This document shows positions 1-5,388 of a DNA stretch of 7,351 nucleotides, one piece after another. This DNA is from Desulfurococcales archaeon (GTDB lineage: Archaea > Thermoproteota > Thermoprotei_A > Sulfolobales > Desulfurococcaceae). A program made the position numbers and the translations under genes. Position 1 is the first letter of the stretch. The number at the start of each line of letters is the position of its first letter. The notes beneath the pieces are model-generated. The model saw only the letters and a program-made list of their open reading frames with translations, did no database searches and was not told where the DNA came from. The stretch covers positions 1 through 7,351 of the forward strand of contig JALSQP010000132.1 in assembly GCA_026985375.1 (NCBI GenBank), given 5' to 3'.

Positions 1-1251
1 TCAAACAAAGTGCCCCGGTGGATAATAGGCCTTATATTACTTGCAATCATTCTCCTTACTGGCACCAGTACGTTGACCGATGTAATAAAATTTGTTGATT
101 GGGATGTATTAGGCCTCATAATAGGAATGGGTATTTTCACAGTCCTTCTGGAAGAATCTGGATTAATGGAGTTAACTGCTCGATTCATACGGGCACGAAT
201 AGGCTCTCCTAGTACAGTAATATTCTGGATAATTCTCATCGCGGGGCTCGTCAGCATAATACTAGAAAACGTGACCGTTGTGCTCCTATTTGCACCGATA
301 GCGTATAGGTTAAGCAAGAAGCTCGGTGTTAACCCCATACCCGTAATCATAGGGATTGCACTTTCATCTAATATGGCTGGATCAGCTACTATGATAGGAG
401 ACCCGCCAGCAATAATAACGGCAGGATACTTCAACCTGGCATTCATGGACTTTATATGGTATCATGGTAGGCCATCCATGTTCTTCCTTACTCTTATACC
501 TATGATAGTATCCTGCTATGTATACTCCAAAATAGTGAGTAAAGAGGAGGGTTACAGCGATAAAAATAAACTAGTGGTCGAAGACGGTGAGACGATTTGG
601 AAGGGGCTTGACAAGATGTTTATCTACGAAGCAATACTGTTCCTCTCGATCAAAATAGTGCTACTAAGCATTAGACATCTCATACATATCCCGCTCACAT
701 TAGCCGCCCTTGTAGGTGTAGGAGGTCTCTCACTCATACGTATCATTCTACATAGAGATACGGCCTCGGTAAAAATAGCTGTAAGGAAAGGTATTGATCT
801 AGACATAGTAGTTTTCCTCATAGGCGTGTTCGTTTTATCCGGTGCATTTGCCCAACATGGATTAGCTGTTGCGGCAGCAAAAGCGATATTGTCGATCGCG
901 TCCGATAACTTATTCGTAGTAGCAAGTATGCTGATATGGCTATCAGTAGCTATATCAGCTGTTATGGATAATACACCCTATATTGTTACTATGTTACCCA
1001 TCGTCAAGTACATTGCTGTAGGACTAAATGTAGATCCAGTGGTCATTGCTTGGGCTCTGCTTGTAGGAGCCACTCTCGGAGGCAGTATAACATACATTGG
1101 TGCATCAGCTAATCTAGTAGCGGTGAAGCTCCTAGAGAATAAGGGATACAAAGTAACGTTTTCGGGATTTATTAGGAGGAGTATACCGTTCAATATGGCT
1201 AATATATTGCTGGGTTGGCTCTTATACACAATATTCTGGATAATATACTAG
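1..1251 (+). CDS. ArsB/NhaD-type (ion transporter superfamily) membrane permease, 5' partial
   Basis: Integral membrane transporter resembling the ArsB/NhaD branch of the ion transporter superfamily, whose members move arsenite, sodium/protons or organic anions. Counting from the GTG at base 10 (413 residues), it is almost entirely hydrophobic, with about ten membrane segments and a short charged loop at residues 178-203. Two family signatures are visible as an internal repeat: ENVTVVLLFAPI (86-97) followed by SNMAGSATMIGDPPAI (120-135), and MDNTPYIVTMLPI (319-331) followed by GATLGGSITYIGASANLV (353-370). These are the re-entrant substrate-site regions of the fold. The frame is open through base 1, no ribosome binding site precedes the GTG, and the family usually carries one more N-terminal helix, so the true start is probably upstream of the window. 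It ends with TAG at 1249-1251. No arsenic-resistance neighbour is seen, so the substrate is unknown. Family certain, substrate not. Confidence 0.88.
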   Translation, partial: SNKVPRWIIGLILLAIILLTGTSTLTDVIKFVDWDVLGLIIGMGIFTVLLEESGLMELTARFIRARIGSPSTVIFWIILIAGLVSIILENVTVVLLFAPIAYRLSKKLGVNPIPVIIGIALSSNMAGSATMIGDPPAIITAGYFNLAFMDFIWYHGRPSMFFLTLIPMIVSCYVYSKIVSKEEGYSDKNKLVVEDGETIWKGLDKMFIYEAILFLSIKIVLLSIRHLIHIPLTLAALVGVGGLSLIRIILHRDTASVKIAVRKGIDLDIVVFLIGVFVLSGAFAQHGLAVAAAKAILSIASDNLFVVASMLIWLSVAISAVMDNTPYIVTMLPIVKYIAVGLNVDPVVIAWALLVGATLGGSITYIGASANLVAVKLLENKGYKVTFSGFIRRSIPFNMANILLGWLLYTIFWIIY

Positions 1252-1414
1252 TTCAGTTAGACCATCGAATTCTCCAAATATACATCCTATCATTCTATCC
1301 AAGCCCACGTCATCGTATTCCACTTAGACCCAAACGCCGTAGCTAATTTTATGTATATATGTTTTTGTATGTTTTCTGAGCCGGATCTATATCTTTGTTT
1401 TTGTAATATTGGTA

Positions 1415-1490
1415 TGGATGCGGCGTCGCCTAGGGTCGGCGGTGAACGCTTCTCCGATGACGTGTGAAGCCTGACAGACATGAGAGGAAA
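1415..1490 (+). ncRNA. Candidate structured RNA: GC-rich island in AT-rich spacer
   Basis: A GC-rich patch stands out from its AT-rich surroundings, a common sign of a structured RNA gene in hyperthermophiles. Two adjacent hairpins can be drawn by eye: GTCGCC (1425-1430) with GGCGGT (1438-1443, two wobbles) around a 7-nt loop, and GCTTC (1448-1452) with GAAGC (1466-1470). The second loop contains CGATGA (1455-1460), close to a C box or kink-turn motif, and CTGA follows at 1471-1474. The pattern does not complete a C/D box RNA, because no matching second box pair is seen, nor a clear H/ACA RNA, although ACA occurs at 1478-1480. Strand and ends are guesses. It could also be the remains of a gene. 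Confidence 0.25.
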
Positions 1491-1555
1491 AAGACGAACC
1501 AAATAACCATTAATATACACCCACATAAAGAGGCGAACCCAATAGGTTAGGATCT

Positions 1556-1696
1556 ATGCCTAAGAGCAGATCTATTCATAACCAGGCGAAAGAAGTATTT
1601 GATATAGACGCCACAACGAGCACAGCCAAGGTCATGGTTGAGATGGTGTTGAGTGGGGTAGTCAAGCCTGAGTATGGAGAAAGCCAGACATTATAG
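1556..1696 (+). CDS. Possible small hypothetical protein, 46 residues
   Basis: ATG at 1556 to TAG at 1694-1696 reads MPKSRSIHNQAKEVFDID followed by a short, helix-prone segment (AKVMVEMVLSGVV, residues 24-36) and a polar tail. I recognise no family. In its favour: a TATA-like element (TTAATATAC, 1510-1518) about 40 nt upstream, a purine-rich GGTTAGGATC just before the ATG that partly resembles the local ribosome binding sites, and a run of T (from 1697) right after the stop as a possible transcription terminator. Against it: the short length and lack of any partner gene. It may be a chance ORF or the remnant of a longer gene. Confidence 0.28.
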   Translation: MPKSRSIHNQAKEVFDIDATTSTAKVMVEMVLSGVVKPEYGESQTL

Positions 1697-1794
1697 TTTT
1701 TCAACTCTAGTCCACCTAAGTAAACCTGTAAGGAAAATAATAAATCCTAAGAATCAAAGCACTAAGCATCGCAACATAGAATGCATAAAATAAA

Positions 1795-1903
1795 TGGAGC
1801 CGGGGGCGGGATTCGAACCCGCGGTAAAGCGGGTGTCCGTGATCCCCTTGCACTAGGGTCGTGCCCTGCAGCCCGCCGCCTTAGGCCGCTCGGCCACCCC
1901 GGC
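1795..1903 (-). tRNA. tRNA-Cys (GCA) with 31-nt intron, CCA encoded
   Basis: Read on the minus strand, the acceptor stem GCCGGGG pairs with CCCCGGC, followed by U73 and an encoded CCA (1797-1795). U73 is the known identity base of tRNA-Cys, which agrees with the anticodon. The D arm is GCC...GGC, the anticodon stem GCGGG/CCCGC, and the T arm GCGGG-TTCGAAT-CCCGC. The anticodon loop begins CTGCAG (1871-1866), giving anticodon GCA at 1869-1867, and continues with A38 (1834) after an intron at 1865-1835. The variable loop is six nucleotides, slightly long. A TATA element (TTATAAAC on the minus strand, 1941-1934) is centred about 34 nt before the mature 5' end. Confidence 0.93.
1835..1865 (-). other. 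tRNA-Cys intron at position 37/38
   Basis: A 31-nt archaeal tRNA intron, placed by the need to rejoin G37 to A38 and restore the GCGGG/CCCGC anticodon stem. For the bulge-helix-bulge site cut by the archaeal splicing endonuclease, loop bases C32, U33 and G34 can pair with C, G and G before the last two intron bases. The fourth pair is a C-A mismatch, so the motif is relaxed compared with the tRNA-Gln intron in this window. Confidence 0.75.
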
Positions 1904-1933
1904 TCCTCCATTAGGAATTGGTTGCTTAGGTAG

Positions 1934-1941
1934 GTTTATAA
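1934..1941 (-). promoter_or_regulatory. TATA element of tRNA-Cys
   Basis: TTATAAAC on the minus strand, centred about 34 nt upstream of the mature tRNA 5' end. This matches the spacing seen for tRNA-Met and tRNA-Pro and implies a 5' leader of roughly 8 nt. Confidence 0.6.
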
Positions 1942-2047
1942 CACTATCTCATATATACCTAATAGTTTCGGTCACCTCTCTGTCAATGATCATGTGTAGA
2001 TTCTGGCTTATCCATATACATTCGTATTACCATCTTGGTGTTCTATA

Positions 2048-2230
2048 ATGGTGCTACGCGTGATCACTTTTAAGGCTGATGAGCGTTTAATTGAACAACT
2101 GGATTTACTCGCCAAAGAAATGGGAATTTCGAGAAGTGAAGTAATAAGACTGGCGATCGAGAACCTCATCGAGGCACGCATGCGCGAAAAGAGCGAAATA
2201 GAGACGGTTCCTGTAACTATTATATATTGA
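2048..2230 (+). CDS. Ribbon-helix-helix (CopG/MetJ/Arc-type) DNA-binding protein, 60 residues
   Basis: A complete small ribbon-helix-helix protein. The N-terminal strand RVITFKAD (residues 4-11) would insert into the DNA major groove as a dimer. It is followed by helix A (ERLIEQLDLLAKEMG, 12-26), the ISRSEVIRLA turn and helix B (27-36), which is the most typical CopG-family signature, and a charged tail. The start is ATG at 2048 with GGTG (2037-2040) seven bases upstream. Such proteins act as transcription repressors or as antitoxins of VapBC/RelBE-like pairs. No toxin gene is adjacent: tRNA genes lie on both sides, so it stands alone and its target cannot be read from context. A 20-codon frame from ATG 1986 ends in an overlapping TAATG at its start, probably by chance. 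Confidence 0.87.
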   Translation: MVLRVITFKADERLIEQLDLLAKEMGISRSEVIRLAIENLIEARMREKSEIETVPVTIIY

Positions 2231-2251
2231 TCCCTACTCGAAGCTTCAATA

Positions 2252-2259
2252 TTTATAAA
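2252..2259 (+). promoter_or_regulatory. TATA element of tRNA-Met
   Basis: TTTATAAA centred 34 nt before the mature 5' end of tRNA-Met, a textbook archaeal box A position for a tRNA with a short leader. Confidence 0.7.
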
Positions 2260-2289
2260 CTCCACCACAAAAATACAGAAAATACGGTT

Positions 2290-2405
2290 GCCGCCGTAGC
2301 TCAGCCTGGCAGAGCGCCGGACTCATACGGCGCCAAGAAACCCGAAGTCGCGGGTTCGGCCAGGGGGAGATCCGGTCGTCCCGGGTTCAAATCCCGGCGG
2401 CGGCA
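2290..2405 (+). tRNA. tRNA-Met (CAT), elongator type, with 42-nt intron
   Basis: Acceptor stem GCCGCCG (2290-2296) pairs with CGGCGGC (2398-2404), then A73 at 2405; CCA is not encoded. The D arm is GCTC...GAGC, the anticodon stem CCGGA (2317-2321)/TCCGG (2371-2375), the variable loop TCGTC, and the T arm CCGGG-TTCAAAT-CCCGG. Anticodon CAT is at 2324-2326, followed by A37 and, after the intron, A38 (2370). The ordinary D loop, the G1-C72 pair and the anticodon stem, which lacks the three consecutive G-C pairs of initiators, favour the elongator form. A CAT anticodon could also mark tRNA-Ile2 (C34 modified to read ATA), which sequence inspection alone cannot fully exclude. An ORF of 62 codons that runs through the gene (2227-2415) is spurious. 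Confidence 0.94.
2328..2369 (+). other. tRNA-Met intron at position 37/38
   Basis: A 42-nt intron between A37 and A38. Internally, AACCCG and CGGGTT form a six-pair hairpin around AAGTCG, with GGC near the 5' end able to pair with GCC further out. For the bulge-helix-bulge motif, C32, U33 and C34 can face the G run that ends two bases before the 3' splice site. A35 then meets G, so the central helix has three of four pairs. Confidence 0.8.
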
Positions 2406-2446
2406 CTATCCCTAACAAAAATTTCTCTAAGAAACCATCTACATAA

Positions 2447-2453
2447 TTTAAAA
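2447..2453 (+). promoter_or_regulatory. TATA element of tRNA-Pro
   Basis: TTTAAAA centred 34 nt before tRNA-Pro, the same spacing as for tRNA-Met, so tRNA-Pro appears to be transcribed separately despite lying under 80 nt downstream. Confidence 0.6.
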
Positions 2454-2483
2454 GCTGTGAGAAACCATATTAGAGGAAAGGGT

Positions 2484-2558
2484 GGGGCCGTAGTCTAGCT
2501 TGGCTAGGATGCGGGGCTTGGGCCCCCGTGATCCGGGGTTCAAATCCCCGCGGCCCCA
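2484..2558 (+). tRNA. tRNA-Pro (TGG), no intron
   Basis: Acceptor GGGGCCG (2484-2490) pairs with CGGCCCC (2551-2557), then A73; CCA is not encoded. The anticodon stem is CGGGG/CCCCG around loop CTTGGGC, giving anticodon TGG at 2519-2521. The T arm is CGGGG-TTCAAAT-CCCCG. All helices are complete without removing any sequence, so this is the only intronless tRNA of the four here. Confidence 0.95.
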
Positions 2559-2801
2559 CATAAATTTTATAGAAATTGAAAATAATGTTTAGAGACTAGC
2601 AGCTTGTAGATTTTCTCCATGTCGATATAGTTTTCGCTTTCAATTTCTTGTACCTTGTATCATTATTTTGCGGTCCTTCCTCCTATTAGACTATCAATAG
2701 ATATATTCAGTGTTAATATGTCTTTAGATATATTTTTCCAATTAAGTATACCCAATAGAACAAGCTAGGAAAAAGGCGAGGAGCGAAATAGAGAAAAATA
2801 G
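2559..2801. other. AT-rich spacer, no gene recognised
   Basis: This stretch separates tRNA-Pro from the 3' end of the minus-strand aminotransferase. On the minus strand a reading frame of about 30 codons ends near 2570 but has no start codon near a ribosome binding site. T-rich runs such as attttgcgg and tatttttcc may serve as terminators. Nothing else is visible. Confidence 0.5.
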
Positions 2802-4010
2802 CTAGACTACGCCTTTCTCTTCGAGATACGCTCTTATCCTCCCAATACCCTCCTCAATACGTTCTGGGGGCTCTGTTACGAATGTTAACCGGATATAACG
2901 ATTTGTACCTGGAAGGAATGCTGAGCCCGGCAAGAAGACAACATGCTTCTTTAACGCTATATCTTTAGCGAATTCGACATCGGTCATGCCTAGCTTTTCT
3001 AGGTAGTACGATATGTCTGGGAACAAGTACATACCAGCCCGTGGCTTAATCAATTTGGCTTCTGGAAGATATTTTCTGACGGCCTCGAATGCCGCGTCTC
3101 TCCTTTTACGGTATTCTGGAATGACCTGCTTAAGATATAGTTCTTTGTAGCCTTTCTCGAGATATATCATTGCTAGTTTCTGTGAGATATTCGAGGCACT
3201 AATGCTTAGATAGCCCTTGACCTTCGCGGCTTGACGAATGAATTCCTCGTTGCCCCATAAGTATCCTAGCCTAAACCCAGGTATTGCCAGATCTTTGGAG
3301 AAACTATCGATAGATATTACGGTTTCTTCGGCCCCTGGATATCTCTGAATCCAGACATGTTCGCCCTCATAGTATATGTGCTTATATGCTTCATCAAAGA
3401 ATACCCACCTACCATGATCTACCGCCAAGTCTACTATGAGTTTTCCTATCTCCTCAGAGATGACCCTACTCGTAGGATTGCCTGGGCTCTCGAAAAGGAC
3501 CGCCTTAACTCTGGTTATCTTATCCTTGAGACACTCAGGATCAGGCTGGAATCCGTTATTAACGTCCTGTTCACAGTATTCCACTCCTATTCCGAGCAGT
3601 TTTGTGAGGCCCCAGTATACACTATATGTCGGGGCAAGTAACAATACTTTATCTCCATTGTCCAGGCCTGTTAGGAGCGATATAGTTATTGCTTCGGCAC
3701 CACCAATAGTTACAAGCACCTGCTTATCTGGATCAATAGTTATTCCACTGTATTTTTTTATATCCTCTGCAATAAGATGGCGAAGCTTCGGATATCCTTT
3801 GCTAGGAGCATAGCTTGAGGTTTGGAAAGGCTTCTCTAGCAACGTTTTTGTCAGATCTTTAAGTGCCTCGCTGTAGGGTGGAAAACCGGGTTGACCTGCA
3901 TGGAAGCTTATCACATCCATGCCCTTGAGCCTAAGCTCGAGGGCAAGGTCAACAAGTACTCTGTGGGGTGACGTCTCAGTAACCATGACTCTTCTAGATA
4001 GACTAGGCAT
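2802..4010 (-). CDS. Class I/II (AspC-like, fold type I) PLP-dependent aminotransferase
   Basis: Cytoplasmic aminotransferase of 402 residues, normal for the family. From the ATG at 4010: GYPKLR (72-77) and GGAEAI (103-108) in the cofactor-binding part, NPT (N178), FDEAY with D206 facing the pyridine nitrogen and Y209, SFSKD with K239 as the PLP-linked lysine, GFRLGY (R247), and YIRLTF with R374 as the likely substrate-carboxylate arginine. The longest ORF begins with a GTG at 4019, but that GTG lies inside GAGAGGTGG, the ribosome binding site of the ATG six bases further on, so I chose ATG. Aspartate, alanine or aromatic amino acids, or a biosynthetic role, are all possible; the motifs do not decide. 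It seems monocistronic, with AT-rich TATA-like sequence at 4039-4051. The 94- and 125-codon frames on the opposite strand are shadows. Confidence 0.93.
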   Translation of the reverse strand: MPSLSRRVMVTETSPHRVLVDLALELRLKGMDVISFHAGQPGFPPYSEALKDLTKTLLEKPFQTSSYAPSKGYPKLRHLIAEDIKKYSGITIDPDKQVLVTIGGAEAITISLLTGLDNGDKVLLLAPTYSVYWGLTKLLGIGVEYCEQDVNNGFQPDPECLKDKITRVKAVLFESPGNPTSRVISEEIGKLIVDLAVDHGRWVFFDEAYKHIYYEGEHVWIQRYPGAEETVISIDSFSKDLAIPGFRLGYLWGNEEFIRQAAKVKGYLSISASNISQKLAMIYLEKGYKELYLKQVIPEYRKRRDAAFEAVRKYLPEAKLIKPRAGMYLFPDISYYLEKLGMTDVEFAKDIALKKHVVFLPGSAFLPGTNRYIRLTFVTEPPERIEEGIGRIRAYLEEKGVV

Positions 4011-4014
4011 TATT

Positions 4015-4022
4015 GCCACCTC
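4015..4022 (-). promoter_or_regulatory. Ribosome binding site that decides the aminotransferase start
   Basis: Minus-strand AGAGGTGG, with GGTG six bases before ATG 4010-4008, is a strong match to the 3' end of crenarchaeal 16S rRNA (complement GAGGTGATC). It contains the GTG at 4019-4017 that would otherwise start the longest ORF. Confidence 0.7.
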
Positions 4023-4131
4023 TCCACATTATAACAGGTTTATAGATTTATTAGTTGAATATTTTAATGTTCACAACAGATCCAGGACATTATACCATAT
4101 CGAACAATAACTAGAGGTAGGAGAAATGAAA

Positions 4132-4228
4132 TGGTAGCCGGGCGGGGATTCGAACCCCGGTCACGGGGGTTCCTCCCGCCTGGTGGCGGACCAAAGCCCC
4201 GCATCCTTGACCGCTAGACGACCCGGCT
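4132..4228 (-). tRNA. tRNA-Gln (TTG) with 21-nt intron, CCA encoded
   Basis: On the minus strand the acceptor AGCCGGG pairs with CCCGGCT, then A73 (4135) and an encoded CCA (4134-4132). The anticodon stem is CGGGG/CCCCG, the loop CTTTGG plus C38 (4169) after the intron, and the anticodon TTG at 4194-4192. The T arm is CCGGGG-type (CGGGG-TTCGAAT-CCCCG) with a four-base variable loop. The A1-U72 first pair fits archaeal tRNA-Gln. In most archaea this tRNA is charged with glutamate and then amidated by GatDE, but those genes are not in view. A TATA-like GATAAAA (minus, 4262-4256) lies about 31 nt upstream. Confidence 0.94.
4170..4190 (-). other. tRNA-Gln intron, near-minimal bulge-helix-bulge
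   Basis: The 21-nt intron decomposes fully: one bulge base (T), stem CCGCC, loop ACCA, stem GGCGG, then GAGG pairing with anticodon-loop bases C32-U35 (two of four pairs are wobbles), and a two-base AA that forms the 3' bulge with C38. The bulges are G36-G37-T1 and AA-C38, three bases each. Every base is accounted for by the splicing motif. Confidence 0.88.
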
Positions 4229-4301
4229 ATCTCCGGTATCTCTATACTCTCTAGATTTTATCTAGGGTTTTAATTCTTAGCGGGCAGTGAAGAACATTAT
4301 G

Positions 4302-4309
4302 TTTATAAA
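4302..4309 (+). promoter_or_regulatory. Possible upstream (distal) promoter of tfb
   Basis: TTTATAAA preceded by attatg, a perfect TATA shape about 120 nt before the tfb start. It would begin a transcript near 4330, giving a long leader of roughly 90 nt. A short TTTTTAAC at 4351-4358 lies between it and the proximal promoter. It could be a second tfb promoter or drive a small RNA. Confidence 0.4.
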
Positions 4310-4363
4310 TACAGACAGGGTAATGTTTAATATCTTGTTCTTCTGAAGGTTTTTAACGATTAT

Positions 4364-4378
4364 GGAAAAGTTTAAAAA
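4364..4378 (+). promoter_or_regulatory. tfb proximal promoter (BRE plus TATA)
   Basis: Purine-rich BRE-like GGAAAAG (4364-4370) runs directly into TATA element TTTAAAAA (4371-4378). Expected initiation about 25 nt downstream, near 4400, gives a leader of about 24 nt that carries the ribosome binding site. Confidence 0.65.
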
Positions 4379-4413
4379 GGCATATAATAAGGTAAGACTA
4401 GTTGAACATCCCG

Positions 4414-4420
4414 GGTGATC
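4414..4420 (+). promoter_or_regulatory. Ribosome binding site of tfb, overlapping a decoy GTG
   Basis: GGTGATC is an exact complement to the expected anti-Shine-Dalgarno of crenarchaeal 16S rRNA. It places a TTG start at 4424 at the same GGTG-to-start spacing (six bases) as the aminotransferase, and close to the seven bases of the ribbon-helix-helix gene. Confidence 0.65.
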
Positions 4421-4423
4421 GTT

Positions 4424-5350
4424 TTGAAATATTTTCCAGAAGAGCCTCCTTCATCTTCCGAGTGCCCGGAAGATAAAATAATATATGATCCAGAGCGTGG
4501 CGAGTATATCTGTCTGCTTACTGGTGAAGTCATTGAAGAAAGAGTGATCGATGAGAGACCCGAATGGAGAGCGTTTACGCCTGAGGAGAGGGAAAGGAGA
4601 AGCAGGATCGGTGGTCCACTTACAAGTACGGTCCACGACCGAGGCCTAGCCACAGCTATAGACTATACAAACAAGGATGCGACAGGCAAGAGATTAGAAT
4701 TGTCAAAGAGGCTCAAAATGCAAAAGCTACGTAAATGGCAGGCAAGATCACGTATTCAAAGTAGTATTGAGCGAAACCTTGCTCAGGCGATGAACGAGCT
4801 GGACAAATTATCTGATCACTTGAATCTACCTAAGAATGTTCGAGAAGAAGCAGCTAGAATATATCGTAGAGCCGTCGAAAAGGGACTAGTTAGAGGTAGA
4901 AGTATTGAGAGCGTGATCGCTGCTGCAATATATGCTGCCTGCAGGGAATTGAAAGTACCACGTACACTAGACGAAATAGCCAGGCACACGAAGAGCAACA
5001 GGAAAGATATCGCTAGATGCTATAGACTACTACTTAAAGAACTAGACATAAAGGTTCAAACAAGCGACCCGATAGACTTTGTGCCAAGAATAGCTCATGC
5101 ATTGGGATTAAGTGGTGCAGTGATGAAGAAGTCGGCCGAGATCCTACATAAGGCTCGGGAACTTGGTGTTACAGCGGGTAAGGATCCTGCAGGCCTAGCT
5201 GCAGCCGCAGTATACATTGCCGCGCTTCTCCTTGGGGAGCGTAGAACGCAGAAAGAAATAGCTCATGTTGCTGGTGTGACCGAGGTAACTGTTAGGAATA
5301 GGTATAAGGAGTTGGCGAAGGAACTAGGCATAGAACTTCCTTCTCAATAA
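4424..5350 (+). CDS. tfb: Transcription initiation factor B (TFB, TFIIB homologue)
   Basis: General transcription factor that recognises the BRE next to TATA-bound TBP and recruits RNA polymerase. From TTG 4424 it has 308 residues. There is an N-terminal zinc-ribbon remnant (14-35), a B-reader/linker with PEWRAF (46-51), RSRIGGPL and HDRGL (60-75), then two cyclin repeats (about 112-207 and 212-302); the second contains the [20 protein letters not shown] helix-turn-helix that reads the BRE. The usual four zinc cysteines are reduced: CPED (C14, D17) and CLLTG (C30, T33). As I recall, Sulfolobus TFB1 shows the same pattern, so it is probably a crenarchaeal trait rather than damage. A GTG at 4415 would add three residues but lies in GGTGATC, the ribosome binding site, with GGTG six bases before the TTG. 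It converges on aIF1. Confidence 0.96.
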   Translation: MKYFPEEPPSSSECPEDKIIYDPERGEYICLLTGEVIEERVIDERPEWRAFTPEERERRSRIGGPLTSTVHDRGLATAIDYTNKDATGKRLELSKRLKMQKLRKWQARSRIQSSIERNLAQAMNELDKLSDHLNLPKNVREEAARIYRRAVEKGLVRGRSIESVIAAAIYAACRELKVPRTLDEIARHTKSNRKDIARCYRLLLKELDIKVQTSDPIDFVPRIAHALGLSGAVMKKSAEILHKARELGVTAGKDPAGLAAAAVYIAALLLGERRTQKEIAHVAGVTEVTVRNRYKELAKELGIELPSQ

Positions 5351-5368
5351 AAACCATCTTTTTGGTTT
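5351..5368. terminator. Possible bidirectional terminator between tfb and aIF1
   Basis: AAACCA (5351-5356) and TGGTTT (5363-5368) form a six-pair hairpin around a pyrimidine loop, directly after the tfb stop and 21 nt after the aIF1 stop. T-rich sequence follows on the plus strand and in the loop. Archaeal termination depends mainly on T-runs, so the hairpin may be secondary. Confidence 0.4.
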
Positions 5369-5388
5369 CTCTATCTTCTTGCCCAGCA

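Larger units (their letters stand above)
1252..1794. other. Spacer of about 540 nt without a confident protein gene
   Basis: AT-rich spacer between the transporter and tRNA-Cys. T-rich runs near 1345-1405 could end the transporter transcript. A TATA-like stretch (tttatgtatatat) lies near 1348-1360, about 60 nt before a GC-rich island. The second half holds a possible 46-codon ORF with its own TATA-like element. A 78-codon minus-strand reading frame (1526-1290) crosses the area but has no family signature and no clear ribosome binding site, so I treat it as chance. I see no repeats, insertion sequence ends or CRISPR units here. Confidence 0.5.

Noticed and set aside
1454..1490. C/D box small RNA
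   Set aside because: CGATGA and CTGA are present with about 10 bases between, but there is no second CTGA after the C'-like TGAGAGG and no terminal stem.
1290..1526. 78-codon minus-strand ORF
   Set aside because: No family signature and no clear ribosome binding site; it covers the GC-rich island, where open frames arise easily.
1986..2048. 20-codon leader ORF overlapping the ribbon-helix-helix start by TAATG
   Set aside because: No ribosome binding site before its ATG and no attenuator-like codon run; such an overlap is likely by chance.
2227..2415. 62-codon plus-strand ORF
   Set aside because: It reads through the tRNA-Met gene and its intron; the GC-rich peptide is an artefact of the RNA gene.
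2570..2665. Minus-strand open stretch of about 30 codons
   Set aside because: No start codon with a ribosome binding site and no recognisable protein; short enough to be chance.
2191..2794. 14-base direct repeat gagcgaaatagaga at 2191-2204 and 2781-2794
   Set aside because: Low-complexity purine sequence, one copy inside the coding region of the ribbon-helix-helix gene, with no further structure; it does not look like an attachment site.
3357..3813. Plus-strand ORFs of 94 and 125 codons
   Set aside because: Both are antisense shadows of the aminotransferase.
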